A stretch of DNA of 64,000 bases from Salinivirga cyanobacteriivorans (GCF_001443605.1 NZ_CP013118.1:1368501-1432500), one strand, 5' to 3'; numbered from the stretch's first letter, positions 19,485-27,799 are shown. Notes: a model not told the origin generated them from the letters alone. Made by a program: numbers and translations.

Positions 19485-20066
19485 CTATTTTACCAGTACA
19501 AGTTTAAATTCACGCGTGCGCCAATATGGTGGCGTCACTACCATGTTTTTCCCCTCTCTATTGGGTATTCCCAGCTGGATATAATTGCCTTTGACCTGGG
19601 GGGCAAACAGAAATTCATACATTTTTTCGACCGAATTTTTGTATTTACCCTCCTCATTTCTGGCAAACATGGCATCGAACTCTTCCTGTGAGCGCATTTT
19701 AACTCCTTTTCCCGGAGGATAGGAAAAGTATTTACCAGTACTTTCATTTTTAATAATTAGATGACGAACCCTGCTCCCATCAGCTTTATAGACCATAAAA
19801 TTATCGAACGTCCACTTCGGATATTCATCCATCTTTTCAGGGTTAAATGCTTCTTTAGCTGGAGACCAATCATTCATGACCACCCTTTCGGGTTTCTCAA
19901 ACTTTTCGTTAGCTTTAATTACAAACACAAATTTCTGTTGCTTGAGGCCCCCACCAACATCTGTAACAACTGGTTTGATTATTTGACCATAGTTTACTGA
20001 AAAACTCATGATCATAATTAAAGTCAAGAGAAACCTTCGTGTTAGTTTTGTTTTTTTCATTTTCAT
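19485..20066 (-). CDS. Small exported protein of unknown function
   Basis: 193 residues. The start MKMKKTKLTRR is strongly basic and is followed by a hydrophobic stretch and SFSVNYGQ, a clear Sec signal peptide. The mature part has no cysteine and no recognised motif; it contains MRSQEEFDAMFARNEEG and ends in beta-rich TPPYWRTREFKLVLVK. No family was recognised. The region before it (20067-20290) is AT-rich and holds a 14-base perfect palindrome, ACTAATTAATTAGT at 20102-20115, of unknown relevance. The 114-bp repeat follows the gene. Confidence 0.6.
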   Translation of the reverse strand: MKMKKTKLTRRFLLTLIMIMSFSVNYGQIIKPVVTDVGGGLKQQKFVFVIKANEKFEKPERVVMNDWSPAKEAFNPEKMDEYPKWTFDNFMVYKADGSRVRHLIIKNESTGKYFSYPPGKGVKMRSQEEFDAMFARNEEGKYKNSVEKMYEFLFAPQVKGNYIQLGIPNREGKNMVVTPPYWRTREFKLVLVK

Positions 20067-20252
20067 AATTTTTGTTAATACTCATGTTTCAATTAAGACT
20101 TACTAATTAATTAGTTGATAATTATTCTGATTTTGAAATAACTTTATTTGGGTTTGCTGCAGTAAAATACTCAGATAAAATACTATAGAAACAATACGTT
20201 GATTCAAAAGCCCATGCCTTTGCTAATTATAATTGTGCGATTTTGAACATAA

Positions 20253-20283
20253 TTGTATTTTCAACTCCAAAATATTACTTTTG
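20253..20283 (+). promoter_or_regulatory. Promoter of the ArsC-like gene, possibly leaderless
   Basis: TTG at 20253-20255, a 20-base spacer and TACTTTTG at 20276-20283 (exact TAnnTTTG). The ATG at 20291 is only 8 bases beyond the box, so the transcript would have almost no 5' leader. Confidence 0.5.
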
Positions 20284-20290
20284 ATTACCT

Positions 20291-20719
20291 ATGGCTACAA
20301 CAGTACTTATACTATCGGATAAAAATGAAACTCGCAGCCTCATACTGGAAGGCTGGTTGAAATATTACGCCAAATCAGATGCTGAAATTACAAGTGCAGG
20401 ACTGGAATCAGGAAAACTGAACCTTATCGCAGCAAAAGCTATGATGGAAGCAGTGATTGATATCACTAAATATAAAAGCAAAGCACTCGATTCTTTGGAG
20501 AATGATAATTTTGATCACATTATAACACTGACAGAGGAAGCACATAAATTAACGCTAAACAAATTCCCAAAAGCTCAGATTCATCACAAACCAACACTTC
20601 ACCCATTAAATGAAAATGACGAAGACATGGAAAAGCTCAAAAAACACCGTAAAACGGTAAATGAGCTGGAAGAGTATGCCATGGAATTTACCCATAAACA
20701 TATCAGAAAATTAATTTAA
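20291..20719 (+). CDS. Arsenate reductase/low-MW phosphatase-like protein lacking the catalytic cysteine
   Basis: 142 residues with the fold pattern of ArsC/low-molecular-weight tyrosine phosphatases: strand TTVLIL, loop, helix EGWLKYYAK, then EITSAGLES, a MMEAVIDITKYKSKALD segment and DHIITLTEEA. The usual P-loop CxxNxxRS is here SDKNETRS (residues 9-16). The nucleophile position is Ser, and the protein contains no cysteine at all. Known arsenate reductases and phosphatases of this fold need that cysteine, so this is probably a catalytically inactive relative with a binding or regulatory role. It stands 35 bases before the lipoprotein peptidase gene on the same strand. Confidence 0.7.
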   Translation: MATTVLILSDKNETRSLILEGWLKYYAKSDAEITSAGLESGKLNLIAAKAMMEAVIDITKYKSKALDSLENDNFDHIITLTEEAHKLTLNKFPKAQIHHKPTLHPLNENDEDMEKLKKHRKTVNELEEYAMEFTHKHIRKLI

Positions 20720-20754
20720 TATTCACAAGCATAAGCACTCAAAATCATAAAAAG

Positions 20755-22809
20755 ATGAGAACGACCATTTTAGTCATTACAATTTTTGCTGCAATACTTT
20801 CTTTCTCTTGTCAGCAAACAGAAAAAAAAGGCACAGATCAACTACAATCTGTCATTAAACAATCAACTATTGAAGAGGTTACTAACGAGCTTACTAAAGC
20901 ACACCCCGAGGTAAACCAGGCACGCATCGCGCGAGGTGTAGAACAGACCGCATCATTATGGTTCCCGGAAAATGGAGATAGTGAAACCTTTGCAAATTTC
21001 TGCAAAAACAACTTCATTGCCGATAAGGAAGCGCGCCATTTAGCCTTTGAGAAACTTTCCAGAAATTTTGAAATTTTGGACGGCCATTTTAACAAAATCA
21101 GCCTGGAATTGCTGGAGCCCCTGCACCTTGACATGGGTGATATCACTAAAGTTGACCAAAAATTCGGGTCCTACAGTGCCGGAGCGCATGTAAAAAGCGA
21201 TTTATATAAAAATAAAATTGCTTTTATGGTAACGCTTAACTTTCCGCAGTACACACTGGCAGAAAAAAATAAATTAGGTGCAAACTGGACTCGTAAGGAA
21301 TGGGCCTATGCGCGCATGGGAGACCGCTTTACAGCACGTGTGCCAGCAAAAATGAAAATGAACTACAGCGAGACCGAAACCGCTGCTGACATGTATATTG
21401 CTGATTACAATATCTTTGCTGGTCAGCTATTCAGTGAGAAGGGAGAGAAACTTTTCCCCGAAGGCATGAAATTACTCTCGCACTGGAATATACGAGACGA
21501 AATAAAATCGAACTATGCCGATAAAAATCATGGCTTAGAAAAACAACGCACGCTATACCGCGTCATGAAGCGCATTGTTGATCAAAGTATTCCTGAAACT
21601 GTAATTAATAACGATAAACCAGAATGGAATCCCTTTACCAACAAAATAACACTTGCCGGAGAACCCAAAGAGGCTAAGGCAGAGCCCAACACACGTTACC
21701 AGCATATGCTAAATTTATTTCATGCAGTTAAAGCCATGGATAAATACTATCCGACACTTGATACTTACATCAAACGCAAATTTTCCGGCAGCATGGAAAT
21801 ATCGCAGGAAGAGACCGAAAAACTTTTCGTCGAATATATGTCTTCTCCGGTACTGAAGGATGTAGGTGCATTAATCAGCAAAAGACTTGGACGCGACCTC
21901 GAACCATTCGACATTTGGTACGATGGATTTAAAACACGGAGTTCACTTGACCAGGACAAACTGAATGAAGCTACGCAACAATGGTTCCCCAATGCCATGG
22001 CAATGGAAAATGAATTGCCTAATATTCTTAAAAAACTGGGATTCCCTAATGATAGAGCCACATACCTTTCTAACAAAATTGCCGTTGACCCAGCACGTGG
22101 ATCTGGTCATGCCTGGGGTGCCAGCATGAAAGGAGAAAAAGCGCACTTACGCACCAGAATACCTGAATCAGGTATGAATTATAAAGGTTACAACATTGCC
22201 ATACATGAATTTGGTCACAATGTAGAACAAACCATCTCATTGTATGACGTGGATTACTATACACTCAATGGTGTACCCAACACAGGTTTCACTGAAGCAC
22301 TTGCCTTTATGTTCCAAAGCCGTGACCTTGAAATACTGGGCATGGCAACCAATAATGCCAATAAGGAGCACCTGAAAACGCTGGACAAATGCTGGGGCTT
22401 ATTCGAAATTATGGGTGTAGGCCTTGTGGATCAGCGCGTGTGGAAATGGCTATACGCCAACCCTGATGCTACAGCAGCAGACCTCAAAAAGGCTGTAATG
22501 CGCATTTCCAAGGAAGTTTGGAACGAATTCTACGCACCAGTGTTCGGACAAAAAGATGAAACCTTACAAGGCATATATTCCCATATGATTGCAAGCCCGC
22601 TTTACCTTTCTGCATATTCCTTCGGACAAATTATAGAATTTCAACTGGAAGAACACATTGCCAACAAGGACTTTGCCAGCGAAGTGCAACGTATTTTCCA
22701 GCAAGGTCGCCTTACTCCAAATCAATGGATGATGGAAGCCGTGGGTGAACCACTTTCTGTACAACCCATTTTAAATAAAACAGAAAAAGCATTGAAAGCT
22801 TTAAATTAA
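20755..22809 (+). CDS. Lipoprotein zinc metallopeptidase, M3-like (HEFGH)
   Basis: 684 residues. Signal peptide with lipobox ILSFSCQQ (Cys19). The zinc motif HEFGHN lies at residues 484-489, and a glutamate at 514 in NTGFTEALAFMF provides the likely third ligand. This HExxH-x25-E spacing is like M3 oligopeptidases, as is the preceding SGMNYKGYNIAIHEFGH. The long helical N-terminal part also fits. It probably cleaves oligopeptides or another amide at the cell envelope; the exact family is uncertain. It follows the ArsC-like gene by 35 bases and ends at a clear terminator. Confidence 0.75.
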   Translation: MRTTILVITIFAAILSFSCQQTEKKGTDQLQSVIKQSTIEEVTNELTKAHPEVNQARIARGVEQTASLWFPENGDSETFANFCKNNFIADKEARHLAFEKLSRNFEILDGHFNKISLELLEPLHLDMGDITKVDQKFGSYSAGAHVKSDLYKNKIAFMVTLNFPQYTLAEKNKLGANWTRKEWAYARMGDRFTARVPAKMKMNYSETETAADMYIADYNIFAGQLFSEKGEKLFPEGMKLLSHWNIRDEIKSNYADKNHGLEKQRTLYRVMKRIVDQSIPETVINNDKPEWNPFTNKITLAGEPKEAKAEPNTRYQHMLNLFHAVKAMDKYYPTLDTYIKRKFSGSMEISQEETEKLFVEYMSSPVLKDVGALISKRLGRDLEPFDIWYDGFKTRSSLDQDKLNEATQQWFPNAMAMENELPNILKKLGFPNDRATYLSNKIAVDPARGSGHAWGASMKGEKAHLRTRIPESGMNYKGYNIAIHEFGHNVEQTISLYDVDYYTLNGVPNTGFTEALAFMFQSRDLEILGMATNNANKEHLKTLDKCWGLFEIMGVGLVDQRVWKWLYANPDATAADLKKAVMRISKEVWNEFYAPVFGQKDETLQGIYSHMIASPLYLSAYSFGQIIEFQLEEHIANKDFASEVQRIFQQGRLTPNQWMMEAVGEPLSVQPILNKTEKALKALN

Positions 22810-22833
22810 TTTCTTAAACCCATTTCCTAAAAT

Positions 22834-22860
22834 AAGGGCTTCGTGAGTAGCGAAGCCCTT
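22834..22860 (+). terminator. Rho-independent terminator after the M3-like peptidase gene
   Basis: The stem AAGGGCTTCG / CGAAGCCCTT (10 pairs, 7-base loop) is followed by TTTGATTTTTTT. It lies 25 bases after the stop codon and ends the two-gene transcript. Confidence 0.9.
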
Positions 22861-22985
22861 TTTGATTTTTTTACAAACTACAAAAAAGCACCTGAATAGC
22901 ACCAAAACCAACTTTTCACCTCAAGCCGCGTATTATAATCTTCATTATTAGTTGCATATTAGCTTTTTGTCAAAAAAATAATCTT

Positions 22986-23504
22986 ATGACTAAAGATATT
23001 TCAATCATTGTGGCTGCATCATTAATTACGTTAACAGGTTTAACAGGATGCCAGCGCACCACTCAACAAGACATTAAAGCGGACAAAAAATCACAAGCTA
23101 ATAGTAATGCCTCTCCCATGATTCTAAACATTGCAAAGGCCACTAAAAATAATGAAGCATACCGCCATGCCCGATGGACGGGAAGTAACCTCCAGATGGT
23201 ACTAATGACACTAAAACCAGGAGAAATTATTGATTTGGAAATGCATAATCACATAGACCAGCTCATACGCATTGAAGAGGGTGAAGCACGCATTTTAGCA
23301 GGAAAAACAAAAGATGACTTCACTATTGACAAAGAAGTTTCAGAGGGTTGGGCGGCGCTCATCCCCGGAGGATACTGGCATAAAGTAGAAAACATTGGTG
23401 AAAGAAACCTAAAAATATACACACTTTATTCACCGCCCGAACACTTAAAAGAAACCTTGCACAAAACATACGATGAAGCCGCTAAACATCATCATGACCA
23501 TTAA
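22986..23504 (+). CDS. Cupin-domain lipoprotein
   Basis: 172 residues. The signal peptide ends in LTGLTGCQR (Cys22 lipobox). A single cupin_2-like barrel follows: LKPGEIIDLEMHNHIDQLIRIEEGEARI carries the HNH...E metal-binding motif of cupin box 1, and LIPGGYWHKVENIGERNLKIY is box 2 with His. The tail is histidine-rich (KHHHDH) and might bind metal. Its ligand or reaction is unknown. It stands alone between a terminator and the phosphofructokinase gene. Confidence 0.85.
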   Translation: MTKDISIIVAASLITLTGLTGCQRTTQQDIKADKKSQANSNASPMILNIAKATKNNEAYRHARWTGSNLQMVLMTLKPGEIIDLEMHNHIDQLIRIEEGEARILAGKTKDDFTIDKEVSEGWAALIPGGYWHKVENIGERNLKIYTLYSPPEHLKETLHKTYDEAAKHHHDH

Positions 23505-23596
23505 TAGCATAAAGTGCATGCATAAGAGCAATAAGCAAAACAATTTAGCTTTGATGTAAGTAAGGCCGCATTAATTGAATTATTTTTTCTTTTTAT

Positions 23597-23627
23597 TTTC
23601 AAAGAATAAAAGCAATAGCCATTTTTG
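23597..23627 (+). promoter_or_regulatory. Promoter of the phosphofructokinase gene
   Basis: TTTC at 23597-23600, a 19-base spacer and CATTTTTG at 23620-23627 (one mismatch to TAnnTTTG). The ATG is at 23643, so the leader would be about 10 bases. A second exact box, TAGCTTTG at 23546-23553, has no matching -33 element. Confidence 0.45.
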
Positions 23628-23642
23628 TAAAAATTTTAAATT

Positions 23643-24860
23643 ATGCAGGAAGCTATTGCGATAATTTGTGGCGGCGGGCCGGCCCCGGGTATAAACAATG
23701 TTGTAAGTACCACAGCCCGCGTATTTCTTAAAAACGGGTACCGCGTAATTGGTGTGCACGAAGGTTTTAAAGGACTTCTAAGCGAGGACCGGCAAACGGT
23801 CGACATCGACTTTGAATTTGCCGATCGCATTTTTCACCAGGGAGGATCAGCGCTTAAAATGAGCCGGTTTAAACCCAATGATGCCGATTTCGATGCCAGC
23901 TTCTTTAAAAAGCACAATGTGCGCTTACTGGTTTCCATAGGTGGCGACGATACAGCGTCAACTGCCGCGCGCCTTGCCGATTACCTGCAAACACAGGATT
24001 TGGATGTAAAAAGCATCCATGTGCCAAAAACCATCGACAATGACCTGCCGCTTCCTGAGGGTGTTCCCACTTTTGGTTATCAAACAGCCAAAGAAACAGG
24101 CGTAACCCTTGGAAACACAGTTTACGAAGATGCACGCACATCGCAAAACTGGTTTGTAATGTGTGCCATGGGCCGTGAAGCCGGCCATTTGGCTTTTGGA
24201 ATTGGCGCTGCCTGTCATTTCCCCATGATTATCATTCCTGAAATATTCAATAAAACCCCGATCAGCATAGATAAAATTGTGCGTTTGGTTATCTCATCCA
24301 TTGTAAAACGCCGGTTGATGAATATACGCTACGGTGTAGCCATGATCAGCGAGGGTGTATTTCATTTTCTTGATAAAAAAGACCTGGAAGCTACTGGTAT
24401 TCATTTTGATTACGATGCCCACGGGCACCCCGAACTGAACCAGGTGAGTAAAGCCCACATCTTTAATCAACTGGTTATGCGCAAAATCAAGGAACTTAAA
24501 CTTGATCATAAGTCCAGACCTGTAGAATTGGGCTATGCCATGCGCTGCGCCAGACCTATTGGGTTCGATCTCAGCTATACCTCACAGCTCGGGCGAGGCG
24601 TTTTTACGCTCTTCAAAGCGGGCCATACCAAATGCATGGTAAGCCAATCGCCGGAAAAAGATGTTATCCCACTATACCTGGATGACCTGCGCGATGCTGA
24701 TGGGCGGATTAAAACACGGCTGGTCAATATTAATTCGCATAAAGTGAGTACCGTATACGAAATGTTGCATTATCTTACAGAAGATGATATCGAAGCGGCG
24801 AGGGCGTTTCTGCCTAATCCGGAAGAGTTTGTATTTAAGCGTATTTTGGAGTGGGAATAG
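23643..24860 (+). CDS. 6-phosphofructokinase, pyrophosphate-dependent type
   Basis: 405 residues. The PFK family motifs are AIICGGGPAPGINNVV, SIGGDDTAST (Gly100-Gly101-Asp102-Asp103), PKTIDNDLP (Pro128-Lys129), and MGREAGHLAFG. In this family GGDD with a lysine in PKTIDND marks pyrophosphate as phosphoryl donor, where ATP enzymes have GGDG and PGTIDND, so the PPi type is inferred. It interconverts fructose 6-phosphate and fructose 1,6-bisphosphate, reversibly with PPi. It is monocistronic; the downstream region begins the REP/transposase array. The function is clear, the donor is inferred from motif residues. Confidence 0.9.
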   Translation: MQEAIAIICGGGPAPGINNVVSTTARVFLKNGYRVIGVHEGFKGLLSEDRQTVDIDFEFADRIFHQGGSALKMSRFKPNDADFDASFFKKHNVRLLVSIGGDDTASTAARLADYLQTQDLDVKSIHVPKTIDNDLPLPEGVPTFGYQTAKETGVTLGNTVYEDARTSQNWFVMCAMGREAGHLAFGIGAACHFPMIIIPEIFNKTPISIDKIVRLVISSIVKRRLMNIRYGVAMISEGVFHFLDKKDLEATGIHFDYDAHGHPELNQVSKAHIFNQLVMRKIKELKLDHKSRPVELGYAMRCARPIGFDLSYTSQLGRGVFTLFKAGHTKCMVSQSPEKDVIPLYLDDLRDADGRIKTRLVNINSHKVSTVYEMLHYLTEDDIEAARAFLPNPEEFVFKRILEWE

Positions 24861-24890
24861 TGCACTGCCTCAGGTTTTTTAATGTTGTGC

Positions 24891-25173
24891 TTTCGCCCCT
24901 TCAGGGCGAACTTTCCACACCTGCTGAATCTGCAGTGGGCGTTGCCCACTGTTAATGCTGAAAGCCCTTCGGGCTCTGAGCAAAGATGTTCAGAGGAAGT
25001 TAGTGCCTTAAACCATTCAGAATTTTTTAGCTACATCAATAAAGAAGCTACCTGTAAGTGAAGACGCAAAAAAGCCATTCGGCCTAACCCAGCACCGAAG
25101 GTGCGCAAGCAAATAAGGCAGGGCGAAGCCCTGTCGCAATGCCAGTGCGAGGGTTGCCCTGAAGGGGCAAAAG
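24891..25173. repeat. REP-type multi-hairpin block A (283 bp)
   Basis: This block contains six short GC-rich hairpins in series: CGCCCCTTCAGGGCG, GGGCGTTGCCC, GCCCTTCGGGC, GCACCGAAGGTGC, CAGGGCGAAGCCCTG and TGCCCTGAAGGGGCA. The first and last are also complementary to each other, so the whole block has inverted ends. The same 283 bp occurs at 25738 and 26585 with one base different here. The 24861-25179 gap after the phosphofructokinase gene is almost entirely this block. Small open frames inside it (for example 25017-25211 minus) are products of the hairpins, not genes. Confidence 0.85.
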
Positions 25174-25179
25174 CCAAAG

Positions 25180-25632
25180 TTAATCCCAAATATAGCGCTC
25201 ATCATAATCAACTTCGTACTTCTTCAAAAAAGCTTGCAATTCCTCTTTAAAACTTCTTTTCTGGTGATGTCTCTTCTGATTCTTGATATATCGCTCAACA
25301 ATATCAACTTCTGTAGGATTAACAGAGAAAATACCATAACCATTTTGCCAGTAAAAGTTGCTATATTTCTTATCTACTCCTTTAATCCACAATGATGACT
25401 GCTTTTTAAGCTCTTCCAATAATTTGGATTGAGTAACTTTACGGGATAATGTGCATAAAACATGCACATGATTTTTAAATCCACCTACTTGTATTGGATT
25501 ACATTCCAACCCCTTGCAAATTCCGCCAAGGTAATCAAACAATCTGCCTTCAATTGACTCATCGATAGCATCTTCCCTGTGTTTTGTACTAAATGTAATG
25601 TGGACATAAACTTTTGATAATGACTGTGGCAT
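25180..25632 (-). CDS. REP-associated tyrosine transposase (IS200/IS605-like Y1 HUH), copy 1
   Basis: 150 residues, a single Y1_Tnp domain. The HUH motif is in GFKNHVHVLCTL (His55 and His57) and the nucleophile in IVERYIKNQKRHH is Tyr115 with Gln119. The protein is identical to the copy at 26027-26479. It sits between hairpin-rich REP blocks, the arrangement of RAYT systems in which the enzyme cuts and joins single-stranded REP hairpins. The family is usually domesticated rather than freely mobile. The ATG at 25632 has no clear ribosome site. Both catalytic motifs are intact, so activity is plausible. Confidence 0.92.
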   Translation of the reverse strand: MPQSLSKVYVHITFSTKHREDAIDESIEGRLFDYLGGICKGLECNPIQVGGFKNHVHVLCTLSRKVTQSKLLEELKKQSSLWIKGVDKKYSNFYWQNGYGIFSVNPTEVDIVERYIKNQKRHHQKRSFKEELQAFLKKYEVDYDERYIWD

Positions 25633-25737
25633 AATAACCTGTTTTTGTTCTGTTTTCCTGTTTTAAGAAGCGATGAACTTCATGGTGATGTTTCAAGCCT
25701 CTTCTGGTTTATATCAAAGATAGAGAATTATTCTATC

Positions 25738-26020
25738 TTTCGCCCCTTCAGGGCGAGCTTTCCACACCTGCTGAATCTGCAGTGGGCGTTGCCCACTGTT
25801 AATGCTGAAAGCCCTTCGGGCTCTGAGCAAAGATGTTCAGAGGAAGTTAGTGCCTTAAACCATTCAGAATTTTTTAGCTACATCAATAAAGAAGCTACCT
25901 GTAAGTGAAGACGCAAAAAAGCCATTCGGCCTAACCCAGCACCGAAGGTGCGCAAGCAAATAAGGCAGGGCGAAGCCCTGTCGCAATGCCAGTGCGAGGG
26001 TTGCCCTGAAGGGGCAAAAG
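25738..26020. repeat. REP-type multi-hairpin block B (283 bp)
   Basis: Identical to block C and one base different from block A. It separates the two transposase genes. The 394-bp gap 25633-26026 holds this block plus about 105 bp upstream of the copy-1 transposase ATG. Confidence 0.85.
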
Positions 26021-26026
26021 CCAAAG

Positions 26027-26479
26027 TTAATCCCAAATATAGCGCTCATCATAATCAACTTCGTACTTCTTCAAAAAAGCTTGCAATTCCTCTTTAAAAC
26101 TTCTTTTCTGGTGATGTCTCTTCTGATTCTTGATATATCGCTCAACAATATCAACTTCTGTAGGATTAACAGAGAAAATACCATAACCATTTTGCCAGTA
26201 AAAGTTGCTATATTTCTTATCTACTCCTTTAATCCACAATGATGACTGCTTTTTAAGCTCTTCCAATAATTTGGATTGAGTAACTTTACGGGATAATGTG
26301 CATAAAACATGCACATGATTTTTAAATCCACCTACTTGTATTGGATTACATTCCAACCCCTTGCAAATTCCGCCAAGGTAATCAAACAATCTGCCTTCAA
26401 TTGACTCATCGATAGCATCTTCCCTGTGTTTTGTACTAAATGTAATGTGGACATAAACTTTTGATAATGACTGTGGCAT
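26027..26479 (-). CDS. REP-associated tyrosine transposase (IS200/IS605-like Y1 HUH), copy 2
   Basis: Base-for-base the same reading frame as 25180-25632, offset by exactly 847 bp, with the same His55/His57 and Tyr115 active-site residues. Perfect identity of the whole 847-bp unit means a very recent tandem duplication, probably unequal crossing over between flanking REP blocks, or a repeat introduced in assembly. Block C follows on its right side. Confidence 0.92.
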   Translation of the reverse strand: MPQSLSKVYVHITFSTKHREDAIDESIEGRLFDYLGGICKGLECNPIQVGGFKNHVHVLCTLSRKVTQSKLLEELKKQSSLWIKGVDKKYSNFYWQNGYGIFSVNPTEVDIVERYIKNQKRHHQKRSFKEELQAFLKKYEVDYDERYIWD

Positions 26480-26584
26480 AATAACCTGTTTTTGTTCTGT
26501 TTTCCTGTTTTAAGAAGCGATGAACTTCATGGTGATGTTTCAAGCCTCTTCTGGTTTATATCAAAGATAGAGAATTATTCTATC

Positions 26585-26867
26585 TTTCGCCCCTTCAGGG
26601 CGAGCTTTCCACACCTGCTGAATCTGCAGTGGGCGTTGCCCACTGTTAATGCTGAAAGCCCTTCGGGCTCTGAGCAAAGATGTTCAGAGGAAGTTAGTGC
26701 CTTAAACCATTCAGAATTTTTTAGCTACATCAATAAAGAAGCTACCTGTAAGTGAAGACGCAAAAAAGCCATTCGGCCTAACCCAGCACCGAAGGTGCGC
26801 AAGCAAATAAGGCAGGGCGAAGCCCTGTCGCAATGCCAGTGCGAGGGTTGCCCTGAAGGGGCAAAAG
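26585..26867. repeat. REP-type multi-hairpin block C (283 bp)
   Basis: Identical to block B. Sequence similarity to the other units ends at GGGGCAAAAG (26867); beyond it, 26868-26962 is unique AT-rich sequence leading to the stop codon of the nuclease gene. The 483-bp gap 26480-26962 holds this block and nothing else that I recognise. Confidence 0.85.
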
Positions 26868-26962
26868 AAACTAGACTTTAAATCAATGAAGCTTGCAGGA
26901 GAAACCCACAAAAAGCGACTTCCAATCTTGATGCAGTAATCTTCTTTGGTTTTTTTCAAACT

Positions 26963-27799
26963 TTAAACAACTGCAGCCAACTCATTTTTTAATCTTTTTA
27001 AACGGGGAGCTGTCAATTTAAGCTTGTCGAGCGAGTTCATCTTTTGAGATAATTGATTACATGTCACGACACCCTGTTCAAGCAATACTTTTTTGTGCGC
27101 TTTGGTCAAATTGCGCAATATGGTGATGGGGTAAATTTTATAATCTTCAATTAGGTTTTTCAGACCCTTTCCATGCGGATAATCCCAAGCCAACAAATTC
27201 AACCCACTACATTTCCCATATTGAATAGAGTCTTCTGAAAAACGAGTATTGGTGACAACCCAACCTTCAAAATGATAATTTTTGGTGGCCGGAATAGTTC
27301 GACGTTTTTTTACGATATCATCCACACGTGAATGCACATACAATGGCACCTGCACACCAACCTGTTTCCCCTGATGTTTGCTGTATTTGCATTCAACAAG
27401 ATGTTGCTGATTATTGTGCGTGGCAATCACGTCCATTTCATGCGTCACGCAGGTTCCATCGACCACTACGCCCACCTCAGTGGAGTAACCTTGTTTTTCG
27501 AACAACTGACCGATAAGTGTCTCAAACGGATAACCCGATGGCCCAAGCTCCAGTATAGCTCTTTTTAACCGATAACGCAACCCCGAAACATCGGGTTGTT
27601 TTTTAAGTAATGAAAAAGCATGGCTATATATTTTTTTGGTGGTTACGCCATGATAAAGCCACTTGTACATCTCTTCAACAATTTTGTCAATAATAGCTTT
27701 ATCAGCTCCGGCATTGCGCAAAGAGCGTTTTAATTTATCTACGGAAAATGGTTCCTCCTCCCCTGAGGCTTTGGTTACCCATATTTGTTTTTCTGTCAT
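26963..27799 (-). CDS. ATP-cone domain fused to PD-(D/E)XK (Mrr-like) endonuclease
   Basis: 278 residues. Residues 6-90 look like an ATP-cone (VTKASGEEEPFSVDKLKRSL, then IIDKIVEEM and KIYSHAFSLLKK), the nucleotide-sensing module known from ribonucleotide reductases and NrdR. Residues 90-215 are restriction-endonuclease-like: PFETLIGQLFEKQGY, then HEMDVIA with Asp123 and HLVECKYSK with Glu136 and Lys138, the D-x12-ExK catalytic core. The last 60 residues are helical and may bind DNA. This combination suggests nucleotide-gated DNA cleavage. No methyltransferase is adjacent, so it is not an ordinary restriction-modification enzyme. It borders the REP array. Confidence 0.82.
   Translation of the reverse strand: MTEKQIWVTKASGEEEPFSVDKLKRSLRNAGADKAIIDKIVEEMYKWLYHGVTTKKIYSHAFSLLKKQPDVSGLRYRLKRAILELGPSGYPFETLIGQLFEKQGYSTEVGVVVDGTCVTHEMDVIATHNNQQHLVECKYSKHQGKQVGVQVPLYVHSRVDDIVKKRRTIPATKNYHFEGWVVTNTRFSEDSIQYGKCSGLNLLAWDYPHGKGLKNLIEDYKIYPITILRNLTKAHKKVLLEQGVVTCNQLSQKMNSLDKLKLTAPRLKRLKNELAAVV

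Larger units (their letters stand above)
24891..26867. mobile_element. 847-bp tandem array: REP block / transposase / REP block / transposase / REP block
   Basis: The order is block A, transposase cassette (25174-25737), block B, transposase cassette (26021-26584), block C. The two 847-bp units match except for one base in block A. Homology stops abruptly at 24890 on the left and 26867 on the right. This defines the unit as a 283-bp hairpin block plus a 564-bp cassette, and suggests that the blocks are the recombining parts. No target-site duplication could be recognised. Confidence 0.8.

Noticed and set aside
25017..25211. 64-residue minus-strand frame repeated at 25864-26058 and, extended to 82 residues, at 26711-26959
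   Set aside because: It is read through the GC-rich hairpins of the REP blocks, has no start signals, and changes its N-terminus where the block ends; it is a by-product of the repeat.
25645..25908. 87-residue plus-strand frame in the REP blocks, repeated at 26492
   Set aside because: It runs through transposase upstream sequence into hairpins, with no family similarity and no promoter; repetition follows from the tandem duplication only.
24891..26867. CRISPR-like array
   Set aside because: The repeated units are 847 bp with a gene inside, and the short hairpins within the blocks differ from each other; there are no regular spacers and no cas genes.
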